A DNA stretch of 64,000 nt from Paenibacillus prosopidis (GCF_003337375.1 NZ_QPJD01000013.1:124001-188000); one strand, 5' to 3'. Positions 6,792-15,700 are shown, numbered from the stretch's first letter. Notes: generated from the letters alone by a model not told the origin. Numbers and translations: made by a program.

Positions 6792-9470
6792 ATGGAAAAA
6801 TGGATGTTAATTGACGGGAACAGTATCGCTTACCGAGCGTTCTTCTCTATGCCATTATTAACGAATGCTGCAGGACAGCATACGAATGCGGTATTTGGTT
6901 TTACGTTAATGCTGCTTAAGCTGCTTGACCAGGAGAAGCCGACACATGTGCTTGTGGCGTTCGATGCAGGCAAGATCACGTTCCGTCATGAAGGCTACAC
7001 CGAGTATAAGGGCGGAAGGGAAAAGACGCCGCCGGAGCTGTCGGAGCAATTTCCGGTACTCAAGGAGCTGCTGAACGCGTTCAACATTTCACAGTTCGAG
7101 CTGTCCGGTTATGAGGCAGATGACATTATCGGTACCTTAACGCGGGTCGCCGATGAGAAGGGTGTATCGACTGTTGTTGTGACTGGCGATAAGGATATGC
7201 TGCAGCTCGCTTCGGATAAGGTGACGATTGCAGTCACGCGCAAGGGCGTTAGCGAGGTCGATCTGTATTCCCCTGAAGCGATTCAAGAGAAATACGGCCT
7301 TGTGCCGCTGCAAATCATCGACCTGAAAGGGCTGATGGGCGATACGTCAGATAATATTCCAGGAGTGCCGGGCGTCGGCGAGAAGACGGCGCTTAAGCTG
7401 CTCCATGAGCATGGATCGGTTGAAAATGTTCTGGATAATCTGGACAAGCTAAAAGGGAAGCTGAAAGAAAACATAGAGAACCATAAGGACGACGCCATCA
7501 TGAGCAAGAGGCTGGCGACGATTTTCCGTGAAGTACCTATCGAACAGGGAACGGATGAGATTCGTTACGATGGCTATGACGCCGTGAAGCTGGCAGAAGC
7601 GTTTCGCAAACTGGAATTTAAATCGCTTATTGAACGCCTGCAATTGGGGGCGGATGCGGGAGATGCGGAAGAGGCAGCTCAAGCATCTGCAGCCGAGCTG
7701 TCTATTCATGTCATTGAGTCGGACAAGGATGAGGCTTTACTGGAGCAGTTACTGCAAACGCTGGAGAAGACGGATAAGAACGGTTTGTATATCGAATCGG
7801 TTGGTGAAAATCCGCATCATGCCGAGCTGATCGGTATGGCCGTCGCTGCTGAGGAGGCGGTATATGCGCTGCCGATCACCGTTTTGGAGCAGCCCTTCGC
7901 AGCGAAGCTTCGCGATTGGCTGGAGCAACCCTCTAAACCTAAGTACGGCTTTGATCTGCACAAAGCGGAGCTGGCGCTGACGTGGAGGGGAATCGGCTTT
8001 AAAGGGGCCGCTTTCGACGTACAGCTTGCCGCTTATCTGCTCGATCCGACGGAAGCGAGTCAGACGCTCAGCGGTATTAATGAGAAGCATAGCTTGCCGG
8101 CTGTGCCTTCAGATGATGCGGTGTATGGCAAAGGCGCGAAGTTCAAAGTGCCTGCTGCGGCCACGCTCTATCGTCATTTGGCCCTCAAAGCGGAAGCGGT
8201 TCGAAGGCTGGTGCCCATCATGACGGAAGAACTGGGCCGAACAGGCATGAGCAAGCTTTATTTTGATCTGGAGCAGCCGTTGTCCCGCATCTTAGCCGGA
8301 ATGGAGAGCCTAGGCATTAAGGTCGAGAAGCGGGAGCTCGAAACGCTTGGAAGCGATTTGGAGCGTCAGCTAACGGCCATTATCAGTGACATTTATAAGC
8401 ATGCAGGAACCGAATTTAATATTGGTTCGCCGAAGCAGCTTGGCGAGATTTTGTTCGATAAGCTTGGACTGCCCGCTAAGAAAAAAACGAAAACAGGTTA
8501 CTCGACGGATGCCGAGGTGCTTGAGGAGCTGGCTCCTTATCACGAGATCATACCGCTTATTTTGCATTACCGCCAGCTTTCGAAGCTGCAGTCGACCTAT
8601 GTGGAAGGCTTGCTTAAGGAGATTCGCGAAGAAACCGGCAAGGTTCACACGTATTACCGCCAGACGATTGCAGCGACCGGACGGCTTAGCAGTCAGTTTC
8701 CTAACTTGCAAAATATTCCGATTAGACTGGAGGAAGGACGCAAAATCCGGAAGGCCTTTGTCCCATCCGAGCCAGGCTGGTACATTCTCGCTGCCGACTA
8801 TTCACAAATTGAGCTCCGTGTACTCGCGCATATTTCCGGCGATGCAAATTTGAAGGAAGCGTTCATTAACGATATGGATATTCATACGAAAACGGCTATG
8901 GACGTATTCGGCGTTACAGCAGAACAAGTGGATTCCAACATGCGTCGGCAGGCGAAGGCCGTTAACTTTGGTATCGTATACGGAATCAGCGATTTTGGCT
9001 TATCGCAGAACCTTGGCATTACGCGCAGGGACGCTGGTCAGTTTATCGAGCAATATTTGGAGGTTTTTGAAGGCGTACGGCGATTTATGGATGATATCAA
9101 GACACAAGCCCGCAAAGACGGCTATGTGACTACATTGCTTGAGCGGAGACGTTATTTAAATGATATTAACGCTTCTAACTTCAACATCCGCTCATTCGCG
9201 GAACGGACGGCGATGAACACGCCGATTCAAGGGACAGCCGCTGACATCATTAAGCTGGCTATGGTACAAATGGACGCTGCGCTGCGCGAACGCAAGCTAA
9301 AGAGCCGCATGCTTCTTCAAGTACACGATGAGCTCGTATTCGAGGTGCCGGAGGATGAGCTGGAGCTTATGAAGTCACTTGTGCCGGAAGTAATGGCTGG
9401 TGCGCTCACTCTGGATGTGCCGCTTAAAGCCGATGTCAATTACGGTGTCAATTGGTATGAAGCAAAGTAA
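6792..9470 (+). CDS. polA: DNA polymerase I
   Basis: Pol I fills gaps and removes RNA primers during replication and repair. The 892 residues include an N-terminal 5' nuclease (about 1-300; MLIDGNSIAYRAFF, VTGDKDMLQL, GVPGVGEKTAL), a middle 3'-5' exonuclease-like domain, and the polymerase (about 520-892) with motif A LAADYSQIELRVLAH, motif B RRQAKAVNFGIVYGIS and motif C LLQVHDELVFEVP. The exonuclease domain seems to lack its catalytic acidic residues (GLYIES in place of the usual FDTE-type motif), as is common in Bacillus-type Pol I, so proofreading is unlikely. The ATG at 6792 is preceded by GAGGTG. mutM follows 48 bases downstream. Confidence 0.97.
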   Translation: MEKWMLIDGNSIAYRAFFSMPLLTNAAGQHTNAVFGFTLMLLKLLDQEKPTHVLVAFDAGKITFRHEGYTEYKGGREKTPPELSEQFPVLKELLNAFNISQFELSGYEADDIIGTLTRVADEKGVSTVVVTGDKDMLQLASDKVTIAVTRKGVSEVDLYSPEAIQEKYGLVPLQIIDLKGLMGDTSDNIPGVPGVGEKTALKLLHEHGSVENVLDNLDKLKGKLKENIENHKDDAIMSKRLATIFREVPIEQGTDEIRYDGYDAVKLAEAFRKLEFKSLIERLQLGADAGDAEEAAQASAAELSIHVIESDKDEALLEQLLQTLEKTDKNGLYIESVGENPHHAELIGMAVAAEEAVYALPITVLEQPFAAKLRDWLEQPSKPKYGFDLHKAELALTWRGIGFKGAAFDVQLAAYLLDPTEASQTLSGINEKHSLPAVPSDDAVYGKGAKFKVPAAATLYRHLALKAEAVRRLVPIMTEELGRTGMSKLYFDLEQPLSRILAGMESLGIKVEKRELETLGSDLERQLTAIISDIYKHAGTEFNIGSPKQLGEILFDKLGLPAKKKTKTGYSTDAEVLEELAPYHEIIPLILHYRQLSKLQSTYVEGLLKEIREETGKVHTYYRQTIAATGRLSSQFPNLQNIPIRLEEGRKIRKAFVPSEPGWYILAADYSQIELRVLAHISGDANLKEAFINDMDIHTKTAMDVFGVTAEQVDSNMRRQAKAVNFGIVYGISDFGLSQNLGITRRDAGQFIEQYLEVFEGVRRFMDDIKTQARKDGYVTTLLERRRYLNDINASNFNIRSFAERTAMNTPIQGTAADIIKLAMVQMDAALRERKLKSRMLLQVHDELVFEVPEDELELMKSLVPEVMAGALTLDVPLKADVNYGVNWYEAK

Positions 9471-9518
9471 CCCGCTCGCGCACCGTTTCAGGTATAATGG
9501 TTGTTGAGGTGAGGAGAA

Positions 9519-10358
9519 ATGCCTGAATTGCCAGAGGTAGAAACCGTAAGACGAACATTGAATGAATTAGTAGCGGGCAAACGAATCCAATCTGTAACCG
9601 TTAGACTCCCGCGTATAATACAGCGCCCTGCAGAACCTGAACAGTTCGCGGCAGCGCTTGCCGGCCATACAATTGAAACAGTGGAGCGTCGAGGCAAGTT
9701 TTTGCGAATTATGTTAGACGGCCTTGTTCTTGTATCGCATTTGCGGATGGAAGGACGCTACGGGGTGTTTCCATCGGACGAGCCGATCGAGCTGCATACG
9801 CATGTCATCTTTCATTTTGACGATGGGACGGACTTGCGGTACAAAGACGTGCGGCAATTCGGCACGATGCATCTGTTCAAGCGGGGAGAGGAGCTTGAGC
9901 TTCCTCCGCTTAATAAGCTGGGAATCGAGCCTTTGGAATCCGAGTTTACATTGGAAGCGCTGCGCGGAAAGCTGGAAAAGCGCACAACCCGGATTAAGCC
10001 GCTGCTGCTGAACCAGGAACATATCGTCGGATTGGGCAATATATATGTGGACGAAGCGTTATTTCAAGCGCGAATTCATCCGGAACGTACGCCTGATACG
10101 CTGAAGCCTGCAGAGTGGAAGAGATTATACGAAGCGATCCGCTCGACGCTGGCACATGCCGTTGATGCCGGCGGATCGTCAATAAAGTCTTATGTAAACG
10201 GTCAAGGCGAGATGGGCATGTTCCAGCATCAGCTGCTCGTATACGGCAGGAAGGACGAGCCTTGCCCTGCCTGCGCCAAGCCGATCGAGAAATTTACGGT
10301 TGGTGGAAGAGGTACGCATATTTGCAGCAAATGCCAGCCTCCGGCTGGCTCCAAATAA
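9519..10358 (+). CDS. mutM: Formamidopyrimidine-DNA glycosylase
   Basis: MutM (Fpg) excises 8-oxoguanine and formamidopyrimidines and nicks the strand by beta,delta-elimination. The 279-residue protein begins MPELPEVETVRRTL, giving the catalytic N-terminal Pro and Glu; the beta-hairpin Lys is in RRGKFLRIM; the helix-two-turn-helix has NIYVDEALF; the C-terminal zinc finger has CPACAKPIEKF and CSKCQP. The ribosome binding site is GAGGTGAGGAGA. It sits in the polA-mutM-ytaF-coaE order common in bacilli and paenibacilli. Confidence 0.97.
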   Translation: MPELPEVETVRRTLNELVAGKRIQSVTVRLPRIIQRPAEPEQFAAALAGHTIETVERRGKFLRIMLDGLVLVSHLRMEGRYGVFPSDEPIELHTHVIFHFDDGTDLRYKDVRQFGTMHLFKRGEELELPPLNKLGIEPLESEFTLEALRGKLEKRTTRIKPLLLNQEHIVGLGNIYVDEALFQARIHPERTPDTLKPAEWKRLYEAIRSTLAHAVDAGGSSIKSYVNGQGEMGMFQHQLLVYGRKDEPCPACAKPIEKFTVGGRGTHICSKCQPPAGSK

Positions 10359-10425
10359 GCGAACGAAGCTTAGCAATTCGATATGGTTATGCACAGTCAA
10401 CTACTCCCCGCATATGATGGTTGTG

Positions 10426-10453
10426 TTACGAACGATAGGCGGATGTCTATAAT
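10426..10453 (+). promoter_or_regulatory. Candidate promoter of ytaF
   Basis: TTACGA (10426-10431), a 16-base spacer and TATAAT (10448-10453). A start near 10460 would leave a 5' leader only if translation begins at the TTG at 10507, which supports that start over the ATG at 10462. Confidence 0.45.
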
Positions 10454-10506
10454 CCTTACGTATGCTGTACGAGGAGGGCAGCCGCCGTGCGGGGAGGGGC
10501 TTACGA

Positions 10507-11223
10507 TTGTTCGCGCATGTTGCGTCACTGTTAGTGCTGGCTTTTGCCGTTAGTTTGGACGGTTTTGGTGTAGGCGTTACGTATGGATTGCGGCGAATCC
10601 GCATTCCGTTCCTGTCGGTTTTCATAATTGCTTGCTGCTCGGGCTTTATTATTTGGTTATCCATGCAGCTTGGCGATTGGCTGACCGGTTTTCTGTCGGA
10701 GTTCGCAGCACGGCTTATTGGAGCAAGTGTGCTGATTGTTATTGGAGGCTGGGCAATCGTTCAGTTAAAGCACGGCAAAACGAACGATGAAACGAATGAG
10801 CGAACTGATGCCGTCCGTGATGAAAGAGCTGATGAATCGACTTCTGAAGTCAAACCGCACATTGGAGAGCTTTCCAGTACGGCTCTAATCGTGATGGTGG
10901 AGCTCAAGCGTCTTGGCCTGGTCATCCAAATATTACGAACGCCGCAGGCGGCTGACGTTGACAAATCGGGAACGATTTCAGCGTCAGAGGCGGTCATGCT
11001 CGGCGTAGCATTGTCGTTAGATGCTTTCGGAGCGGGGCTTGGCGCGGCCATGATCGGGTTGCCTGCCTTGATGACTTCGTTAACGATAGCTGCGGCGAGC
11101 GCTCTATTTCTGATGGGTGGCATTCATTTCGGGTTTCGTTTCTCGGCATGGAAAGGAATGCAAACATTATCTTTGCTGCCAGGCATATTATTAATCATGA
11201 TGGGAATCATGAAGCTGTTATAA
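10507..11223 (+). CDS. ytaF: Sporulation membrane protein YtaF (MntP-like)
   Basis: YtaF is a multi-pass membrane protein of the MntP/cation-efflux-like group found in spore formers; its transport function is not established. The 238-residue product has two similar halves, each with the motif AxSLDxFGxG (AVSLDGFGVG near residue 14 and ALSLDAFGAG near 176), separated by a hydrophilic Asp/Glu/Lys-rich linker and DVDKSGTISASEA. I start at TTG 10507 because GGGGAGGGG lies 8 bases upstream and the product then begins directly at the membrane segment; the in-frame ATG at 10462 has no ribosome binding site. coaE follows immediately. Confidence 0.82.
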   Translation: MFAHVASLLVLAFAVSLDGFGVGVTYGLRRIRIPFLSVFIIACCSGFIIWLSMQLGDWLTGFLSEFAARLIGASVLIVIGGWAIVQLKHGKTNDETNERTDAVRDERADESTSEVKPHIGELSSTALIVMVELKRLGLVIQILRTPQAADVDKSGTISASEAVMLGVALSLDAFGAGLGAAMIGLPALMTSLTIAAASALFLMGGIHFGFRFSAWKGMQTLSLLPGILLIMMGIMKLL

Positions 11224-11239
11224 TTTCGAGGTGAAATGG

Positions 11240-11836
11240 ATGAAAATCGGATTAACCGGCGGTATTGCCAGCGGAAAAAGCACAGTCGCCCATATACTAG
11301 TCGAACGCGGTGCGCTGCTGGTCGATGCCGATCAAGTCGCAAGGGAAGTCGTCTTTCCCGGAGAGCCGGCACTAGAGGCAATAGCCTCTACGTTCGGACA
11401 AGCTGTAATAAATCTAGACGGATCGCTCAACCGTAAGGCGCTTGGTGAAATCGTGTTTCGGGACAAAGCTGCGCTAGAGCAGCTCGAAGCCATTACTCAC
11501 CCTGCTATTCGGCAGCAAATGCAGCAGCGTATACATACTTTCGAAGAGCAGTTTCCAGAACGGTTAGTCGTTGCGGATGTGCCGCTTCTCTATGAAACGA
11601 AGCAGCAAAAGTTGTACGATGGCGTTATGGTTGTGTATGTGCCCGCAGGTGTACAGTGCGTCCGTCTGATGGAGCGCAATTCACTGACGGAAGAAGAAGC
11701 TAAGCGGCGAATATCTCTGCAAATGGACATTGAACAAAAGCGGAGCCTTGCCGATTGGGTCATTGACAATAGCGGATCACTGGATGAGACGAAGCGGCAA
11801 ATCGACCATTTTTGGAAAAGTCAGTGCTTGCCATGA
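11240..11836 (+). CDS. coaE: Dephospho-CoA kinase
   Basis: CoaE phosphorylates the 3'-hydroxyl of dephospho-CoA, the last step of coenzyme A synthesis. The 198-residue protein starts with KIGLTGGIASGKST (P-loop), has VDADQVAREV (substrate-binding Asp) and VVADVPLLYE, and the lid region RNSLTEEEAKRRISLQ. The ATG at 11240 has CGAGGTG six bases upstream; the GTG at 11231 overlaps that site. Length is normal. The stop overlaps the start of the next gene as ATGA, showing translational coupling. Confidence 0.96.
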   Translation: MKIGLTGGIASGKSTVAHILVERGALLVDADQVAREVVFPGEPALEAIASTFGQAVINLDGSLNRKALGEIVFRDKAALEQLEAITHPAIRQQMQQRIHTFEEQFPERLVVADVPLLYETKQQKLYDGVMVVYVPAGVQCVRLMERNSLTEEEAKRRISLQMDIEQKRSLADWVIDNSGSLDETKRQIDHFWKSQCLP

Positions 11837-12399
11837 GAGTATTGCTAAAAAAGAGGGTTCTGCTTGTTCTGTTGCTTGGGCTTATGACTATTTTATTTCT
11901 GAAGTCCGATTGGCTGGCCACGTGGATGTACCCGGTCTATTATAAGGCCGATATTCGTGCGAGTGCATCAAATTACGGAATAGAGCCTCATTTGGTAGCT
12001 GCGATCATACGCAGCGAGACGAATTATCGGACAGGTCAGGAATCAAAAAAAGGAGCTCTAGGTCTCATGCAGATTATGCCGGAGACGGCAGCGTGGGTTG
12101 TTCAGAAAGCTGGCTTCAATGAAGTGACAGAGGATATGCTTAGGCATCGTGCCGATGTTAGTATCGAGGTGGGTTCGTGGTATTTGAATTCGCTGAATCA
12201 ACAATTTGGGCATAATAAGATTGCAGCTGTCGCCGCTTACAACGCGGGACCGGGAAATGTCCGCAAATGGCTTGATTCCGGGGTATGGGACGGGAAAATG
12301 GAATCCGTTAAACAAATTCCATTCGGTGAAACGCGGCACTATGTACAGCGGGTCATTTATTATTATAATAAGTACAAGGATTTGTATCCGGGCTTTTGA
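11833..12399 (+). CDS. Membrane-anchored lytic transglycosylase (SLT domain)
   Basis: Lytic transglycosylases cleave the MurNAc-GlcNAc bond in peptidoglycan to form 1,6-anhydro products. The 188-residue protein has an uncleaved-looking N-terminal membrane segment (about 9-25) and a Slt70-type domain: AAIIRSETNYRT contains the catalytic Glu, then GALGLMQIMPETA and AVAAYNAGPGNVRKWL, all family hallmarks. The start is the ATG at 11833, overlapping the coaE stop. Being next to coaE is typical of paenibacilli; the cell-wall role is inferred from the family. Confidence 0.9.
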   Translation: MRVLLKKRVLLVLLLGLMTILFLKSDWLATWMYPVYYKADIRASASNYGIEPHLVAAIIRSETNYRTGQESKKGALGLMQIMPETAAWVVQKAGFNEVTEDMLRHRADVSIEVGSWYLNSLNQQFGHNKIAAVAAYNAGPGNVRKWLDSGVWDGKMESVKQIPFGETRHYVQRVIYYYNKYKDLYPGF

Positions 12400-12438
12400 G
12401 ACGGGTAATGCCGAGCGAAAATACATCGAAGCCTTGGA

Positions 12439-12462
12439 GGCCCGTCACTTCTTAGACGGGCC
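12439..12462. terminator. Hairpin between convergent genes
   Basis: GGCCCGTC (12439-12446) pairs perfectly with GACGGGCC (12455-12462) around an 8-base loop, between the convergent transglycosylase and SASP genes. Neither side has a clear T run, so it may be a weak bidirectional terminator. Confidence 0.5.
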
Positions 12463-12503
12463 CGGCCAAAGCATCTGTTATTCATACAACATTTAATGAA
12501 TCA

Positions 12504-12722
12504 TTATTTAAATTGGCCAGCAAGGGATTGCTCGGCAATTTGTACGAGGCGACGGGTAATGAATCCCCCGATGGAGCCTGCGTCTTTCGTAGCCATGTTG
12601 CCGTAGTATCCGTCTTGCGGAATCGCGATTCCTAGCTCTTGAGCAACTTCAAATTTCATTTGATCAAGTGCTGCTGTCGCTTGCGGTACAACCAGTTGGT
12701 TACTGCTGCGGGATTGTGCCAT
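12504..12722 (-). CDS. Alpha/beta-type small acid-soluble spore protein
   Basis: SASPs coat spore DNA in the forespore, protect it from UV and heat, and are degraded at germination by the GPR protease. The 72-residue protein shows the family pattern: Gln/Ser-rich N-terminus, LDQMKFEVAQELGI (around the GPR cleavage region) and GNMATKDAGSIGGFITRRLV, the DNA-binding helix motif. AAGGAGGTG lies about 8 bases before the ATG. A sequence resembling a sigma-G -10 box lies upstream. It is the clearest proof that the organism forms endospores. Confidence 0.95.
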   Translation of the reverse strand: MAQSRSSNQLVVPQATAALDQMKFEVAQELGIAIPQDGYYGNMATKDAGSIGGFITRRLVQIAEQSLAGQFK

Positions 12723-12752
12723 GTATATTCACCTCCTTACGGTTGGTAATTG

Positions 12753-12759
12753 TATTATG
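12753..12759 (-). promoter_or_regulatory. Possible sigma-G -10 element for the SASP gene
   Basis: Read on the minus strand this is CATAATA, which fits the CATnnTA sigma-G -10 consensus, about 30 bases upstream of the SASP start codon. The -35 side (GTAAT, 18 bases away) fits poorly. SASP genes are classic sigma-G targets, which is the main reason to list it. Confidence 0.35.
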
Positions 12760-12864
12760 CGCGAAAATCTGAAATTCATTACAGGAAACCGCTGGAAAAA
12801 AGTTTGAGTGAAAAAAAGATCGAACCATATGTATTTGAATAAGAAAGGAGGACATTTTTACAAC

Positions 12865-13347
12865 ATGAAATGCCCATATTGCGACTATGCCGGAACGAAA
12901 GTATTAGACTCCAGGCCGGCCAACGAAAACAAATCCATTCGCCGCCGCCGTGAATGCGAAAAATGCAGCCGCCGCTTTACGACGTTCGAAATGATCGAAG
13001 AAACGCCTCTTATCGTTATCAAAAAAGACGGAAGCCGCGAAGAATTCAGCCGCGATAAAATTTTGCGCGGACTAATCCGCGCATGCGAGAAGCGCCCCGT
13101 TCCTGTAGAGCGTCTCGAAGTGATCGTCTCCGAGGTTGAGAAGGAGCTTCGCACAACAGCCCATGCCGAGGTGGATAGCAGCGATATCGGCGCGATCGTC
13201 ATGAATGAGCTCTATCCTGTGGACGAGGTAGCCTACGTCCGCTTCGCATCCGTCTATCGACAATTCAAAGATATCGATATGTTCATGAAGGAGCTTAACA
13301 ACCTGCTGTCCAAGCATCCGCTTAACAGCATTATAGATAAAGATTGA
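12865..13347 (+). CDS. nrdR: Transcriptional repressor NrdR
   Basis: NrdR represses ribonucleotide reductase genes in response to ATP/dATP. The 160-residue protein has an N-terminal zinc ribbon (MKCPYCDYAGTKVLDSRP ... CEKCSRRFTTFE) and an ATP-cone domain from about residue 48 (VIKKDGSREEFSRDK). The ATG at 12865 gives the canonical MKCPYC start and has AAAGGAGGA 12 bases upstream; 19 in-frame codons further upstream are not conserved. The stop overlaps the -35 box of the tRNA promoter. Confidence 0.96.
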   Translation: MKCPYCDYAGTKVLDSRPANENKSIRRRRECEKCSRRFTTFEMIEETPLIVIKKDGSREEFSRDKILRGLIRACEKRPVPVERLEVIVSEVEKELRTTAHAEVDSSDIGAIVMNELYPVDEVAYVRFASVYRQFKDIDMFMKELNNLLSKHPLNSIIDKD

Positions 13348-13373
13348 CATTTCTGACGACCCTGTGCTAATAT
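13344..13373 (+). promoter_or_regulatory. Promoter of tRNA-Ala
   Basis: Perfect TTGACA (13344-13349), an 18-base spacer, then TAATAT (13368-13373). The -35 overlaps the nrdR stop codon. The tRNA begins 17 bases after the -10 box. Confidence 0.75.
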
Positions 13374-13390
13374 CAATTTTGTCGTCACTT

Positions 13391-13466
13391 GGGGCCTTAG
13401 CTCAGCTGGGAGAGCGCATCGCTGGCAGCGATGAGGTCAGGGGTTCGATCCCCCTAGGCTCCACCA
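13391..13466 (+). tRNA. tRNA-Ala (anticodon GGC)
   Basis: The 76-base sequence folds as a cloverleaf: acceptor GGGGCCT pairs with AGGCTCC; the third pair is G3-U70, the alanine identity element. The anticodon arm is CATCG-CTGGCAG-CGATG with anticodon GGC. The T arm is GGGG-TTCGATC-CCCC (with the usual TTCGA), and CCA is encoded. A terminator follows. An integrase gene lies 250 bases downstream, so its 3' end may be an attachment site. Confidence 0.97.
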
Positions 13467-13479
13467 AATACAAACTTCC

Positions 13480-13508
13480 AAAACCCTTGATAATTAAGGG
13501 TTTTTTTG
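13480..13508 (+). terminator. Terminator of tRNA-Ala
   Basis: AAACCCTT and AAGGGTTT pair around GATAATT and are followed by a run of T, 14 bases after the tRNA. Confidence 0.85.
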
Positions 13509-13717
13509 TTTTTATAATGTCCCAAGTAGAAATTAAAGTCTTAATTTTTTGACCTTTGGGGACGGATTGGGGACGAAAAAATAAAAAATGAAAACTTGAG
13601 CTTCTGTGTTTGCGACTGGCGGGGATAAATATGTACTGCTAATGAAGTTGTTTTAAATAAAGAGTCCTCATCAGCAGTAGATGTGAAGCTATGTAAGAAC
13701 AAAAAAACGACACGTTT

Positions 13718-14908
13718 TTACGCACCGTTTGATTCATTAATTGGAATTGGTTTCGGGGACAAGATCGAATTGAATGTATTCGCTGCCGCATGATCAGCAG
13801 ATTGAAGTGCATGTCCGTAGGTATTCATGGTTGTTCGAATGTCTGCATGTCCTAACCGGCTTGATATTGTTTTTGCATGGACACCTTGATTGATAAGTAA
13901 GGTTGCTGATGTATGTCTTAGATCATGAAAACGTATTGGTTTTAGATTTTTACGTTTTAGGAATCTTCGAAGCCATGTACCCGGCACGGTGTGGAAATAG
14001 GGTTTACCGTCCCAGGTAGAGAAAACGAAGAAATGTTCTTTTTCTGCCCAATTTTCACGTGCATTTTCTTTGGACAGAATAGAGTTGATTCTGTATTGGA
14101 TTAGATCAGGTAGCAACGCTTCGGGAATAGAGACTTTTCGAATTGAGTTTTTTGTTTTAGGTGCCTTTATGATATTTTGACCATTGACATAACTTAGTGA
14201 CTGTACGACCTCAATGAAGCCTTCATCAATATTAATATGTTTCCACTCTAATGCCAGCAATTCTCCACGGCGTAGGCCAGTAGTTATAGCCATTGTTATC
14301 ATGATTCTCCAGTGTTCTGCCTCAGTACTTAATCCATTCAATAATTCACTTACTTCCACTTCATCGTAAACATCAACAGTTAATCGAGCTACCTTTGGAC
14401 GTTTAGTTGCGGCTACCGGATTACTTTTTAATATTCGCCAGTCTACAGCACGATCAAGAATGTCTTTCATTATTCTATAGACGAATCGAATTGTTGTTGA
14501 TGATAATCCTCCTGATTTTCCATCCTTTCTTGCTCCATTTAATTCAAGATTTTTCATAAAGCTCACAATATGAATGGGTTTTAACTCATCTAGTCGTTTG
14601 TTACCGAAGACAGGGGAGATATGGTTTTTCAATAAGTGGTTGTAATTTTCGAGGGTCTTAGCTTCTAGATGTTTGATTCCGTATTTGCTTCTCCATTCTT
14701 CAACAAATATATTGAAAGTCATTTTCTCGGGAGCAATATATTCACCAGCTTCGACTTCAACTTGGAATTTAGCGAGTTCTTTTTCTGCTTCCCTTATGCC
14801 TGATGCTTTAATCGTTTTTGATCTTTTTATTCGTTTTCCTTCATTGTCGTAGCCTGTTTCAACAATTAACCGATAAGAGTTTTTACTTCGCTTTTCAATA
14901 CTAGCCAT
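13718..14908 (-). CDS. Tyrosine-type site-specific integrase
   Basis: This recombinase would integrate or excise a mobile island. The 396-residue protein has an N-terminal arm-binding domain (about 1-55), a SAM-like core-binding domain (about 65-150) and a C-terminal catalytic domain with the first Arg in TTGLRRGELLALEW, the HxxR box in FHDLRHTSATLL, the LGHADIRTT motif and the Tyr nucleophile in MNTYGHAL. All catalytic residues seem present. It reads toward a tRNA-Ala gene and its 3' end lies 251 bases from it, the usual arrangement for tRNA-targeting islands. AGGAGG lies 6 bases before the ATG, but a perfect palindrome overlaps that site. Lower GC than the neighbouring housekeeping genes fits recent transfer. 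Confidence 0.93.
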   Translation of the reverse strand: MASIEKRSKNSYRLIVETGYDNEGKRIKRSKTIKASGIREAEKELAKFQVEVEAGEYIAPEKMTFNIFVEEWRSKYGIKHLEAKTLENYNHLLKNHISPVFGNKRLDELKPIHIVSFMKNLELNGARKDGKSGGLSSTTIRFVYRIMKDILDRAVDWRILKSNPVAATKRPKVARLTVDVYDEVEVSELLNGLSTEAEHWRIMITMAITTGLRRGELLALEWKHINIDEGFIEVVQSLSYVNGQNIIKAPKTKNSIRKVSIPEALLPDLIQYRINSILSKENARENWAEKEHFFVFSTWDGKPYFHTVPGTWLRRFLKRKNLKPIRFHDLRHTSATLLINQGVHAKTISSRLGHADIRTTMNTYGHALQSADHAAANTFNSILSPKPIPINESNGA

Positions 14909-14917
14909 TTTTATCCT

Positions 14918-14937
14918 CCTATAAGTTCACTTATAGG
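14918..14937. promoter_or_regulatory. Perfect palindrome over the integrase ribosome binding site
   Basis: CCTATAAGT-TC-ACTTATAGG is a 9-2-9 inverted repeat. On the integrase mRNA its right arm supplies the first AGG of AGGAGG, so a hairpin would compete with ribosome binding; as DNA it could be a repressor operator. The symmetry is seen; the function is inferred. Confidence 0.6.
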
Positions 14938-15084
14938 AAATTATTCCCTAAACTGATTTCATGGATACTAATTAGGGCTTGCTGAATGCCAAAAACTAGG
15001 TGAAAACCGCATAACAACAAGGAATTTGGACTCTTTCTGTAGAATTCATATGCAAAGGAACCCGTGAAAATAGTTCGAAAACAT

Positions 15085-15690
15085 GAGCGCACAAAGAAGG
15101 CATTTGAAAAATCATTAGCTAAACTGCAATTGGATTATTTGGATTTGTATTTGATTCATCAGCCGTTTGGGGACATATACGGTTCTTGGCGAGCAATGGA
15201 GGAATTGTATCTTGAAGGAAAGATTAGAGCCATCGGGGTAAGCAACTTCCAGATGGATCGCCTGATTGATCTGATTATCCATCATGATGTAACGCCGGCA
15301 GTCAACCAGATTGAAACGCATCCATTCTTCCAGCAAGTGGAAAGCGCCAAATTTATGGAGGAGAACAAGGTTCAGATTGAGTCCTGGGGCCCATTTGCAG
15401 AAGGTCGAAACAATCTGTTCCAAAATGACGTACTAGTTTCCATTGCAGGGAAGTACAACAAATCAGTTGCGCAGGTGGTATTACGCTGGTTAACACAAAG
15501 AGGAGTAGTGGCAATTCCTAAGTCTATTCATAAAGAACGTATCATCGAAAATTTCAATATCTTCGACTTTGAGTTAAGACAAGAGGATATGGACACGATT
15601 GCCACGTTGGATACGAAACAGAGTCTATTCCTGTCGCATAACGATCCTGAAATCGTGAAATCGCTTAGTGGCTGGAAATTTAATGCTTAA
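15085..15690 (+). pseudogene. Aldo/keto reductase, N-terminally truncated
   Basis: From about 15085 the frame reads like a complete C-terminal two-thirds of an aldo/keto reductase: LDYLDLYLIHQPFGD, GKIRAIGVSNF, NQIETHPFFQ, RWLTQRGVVAIPKS and RIIENFNIFDFEL. About 90 N-terminal residues are missing, including the strand with catalytic Asp, Tyr and Lys, so the product cannot be an active oxidoreductase. The open frame can be extended upstream to GTG 15064, but those codons do not resemble the family and no ribosome binding site is seen. The break lies close to the integrase, which suggests truncation by insertion or excision of the island. Confidence 0.8.
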
Positions 15691-15700
15691 ACATTAGAGA

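Noticed and set aside
9493..9498. TATAAT just upstream of mutM as a promoter
   Set aside because: No -35 box and the start of transcription would fall on the ribosome binding site, leaving no leader.
13467..15084. A direct repeat of the tRNA-Ala 3' end as the second attachment site
   Set aside because: I scanned the sequence after the integrase and did not find a copy; it may be outside the window.
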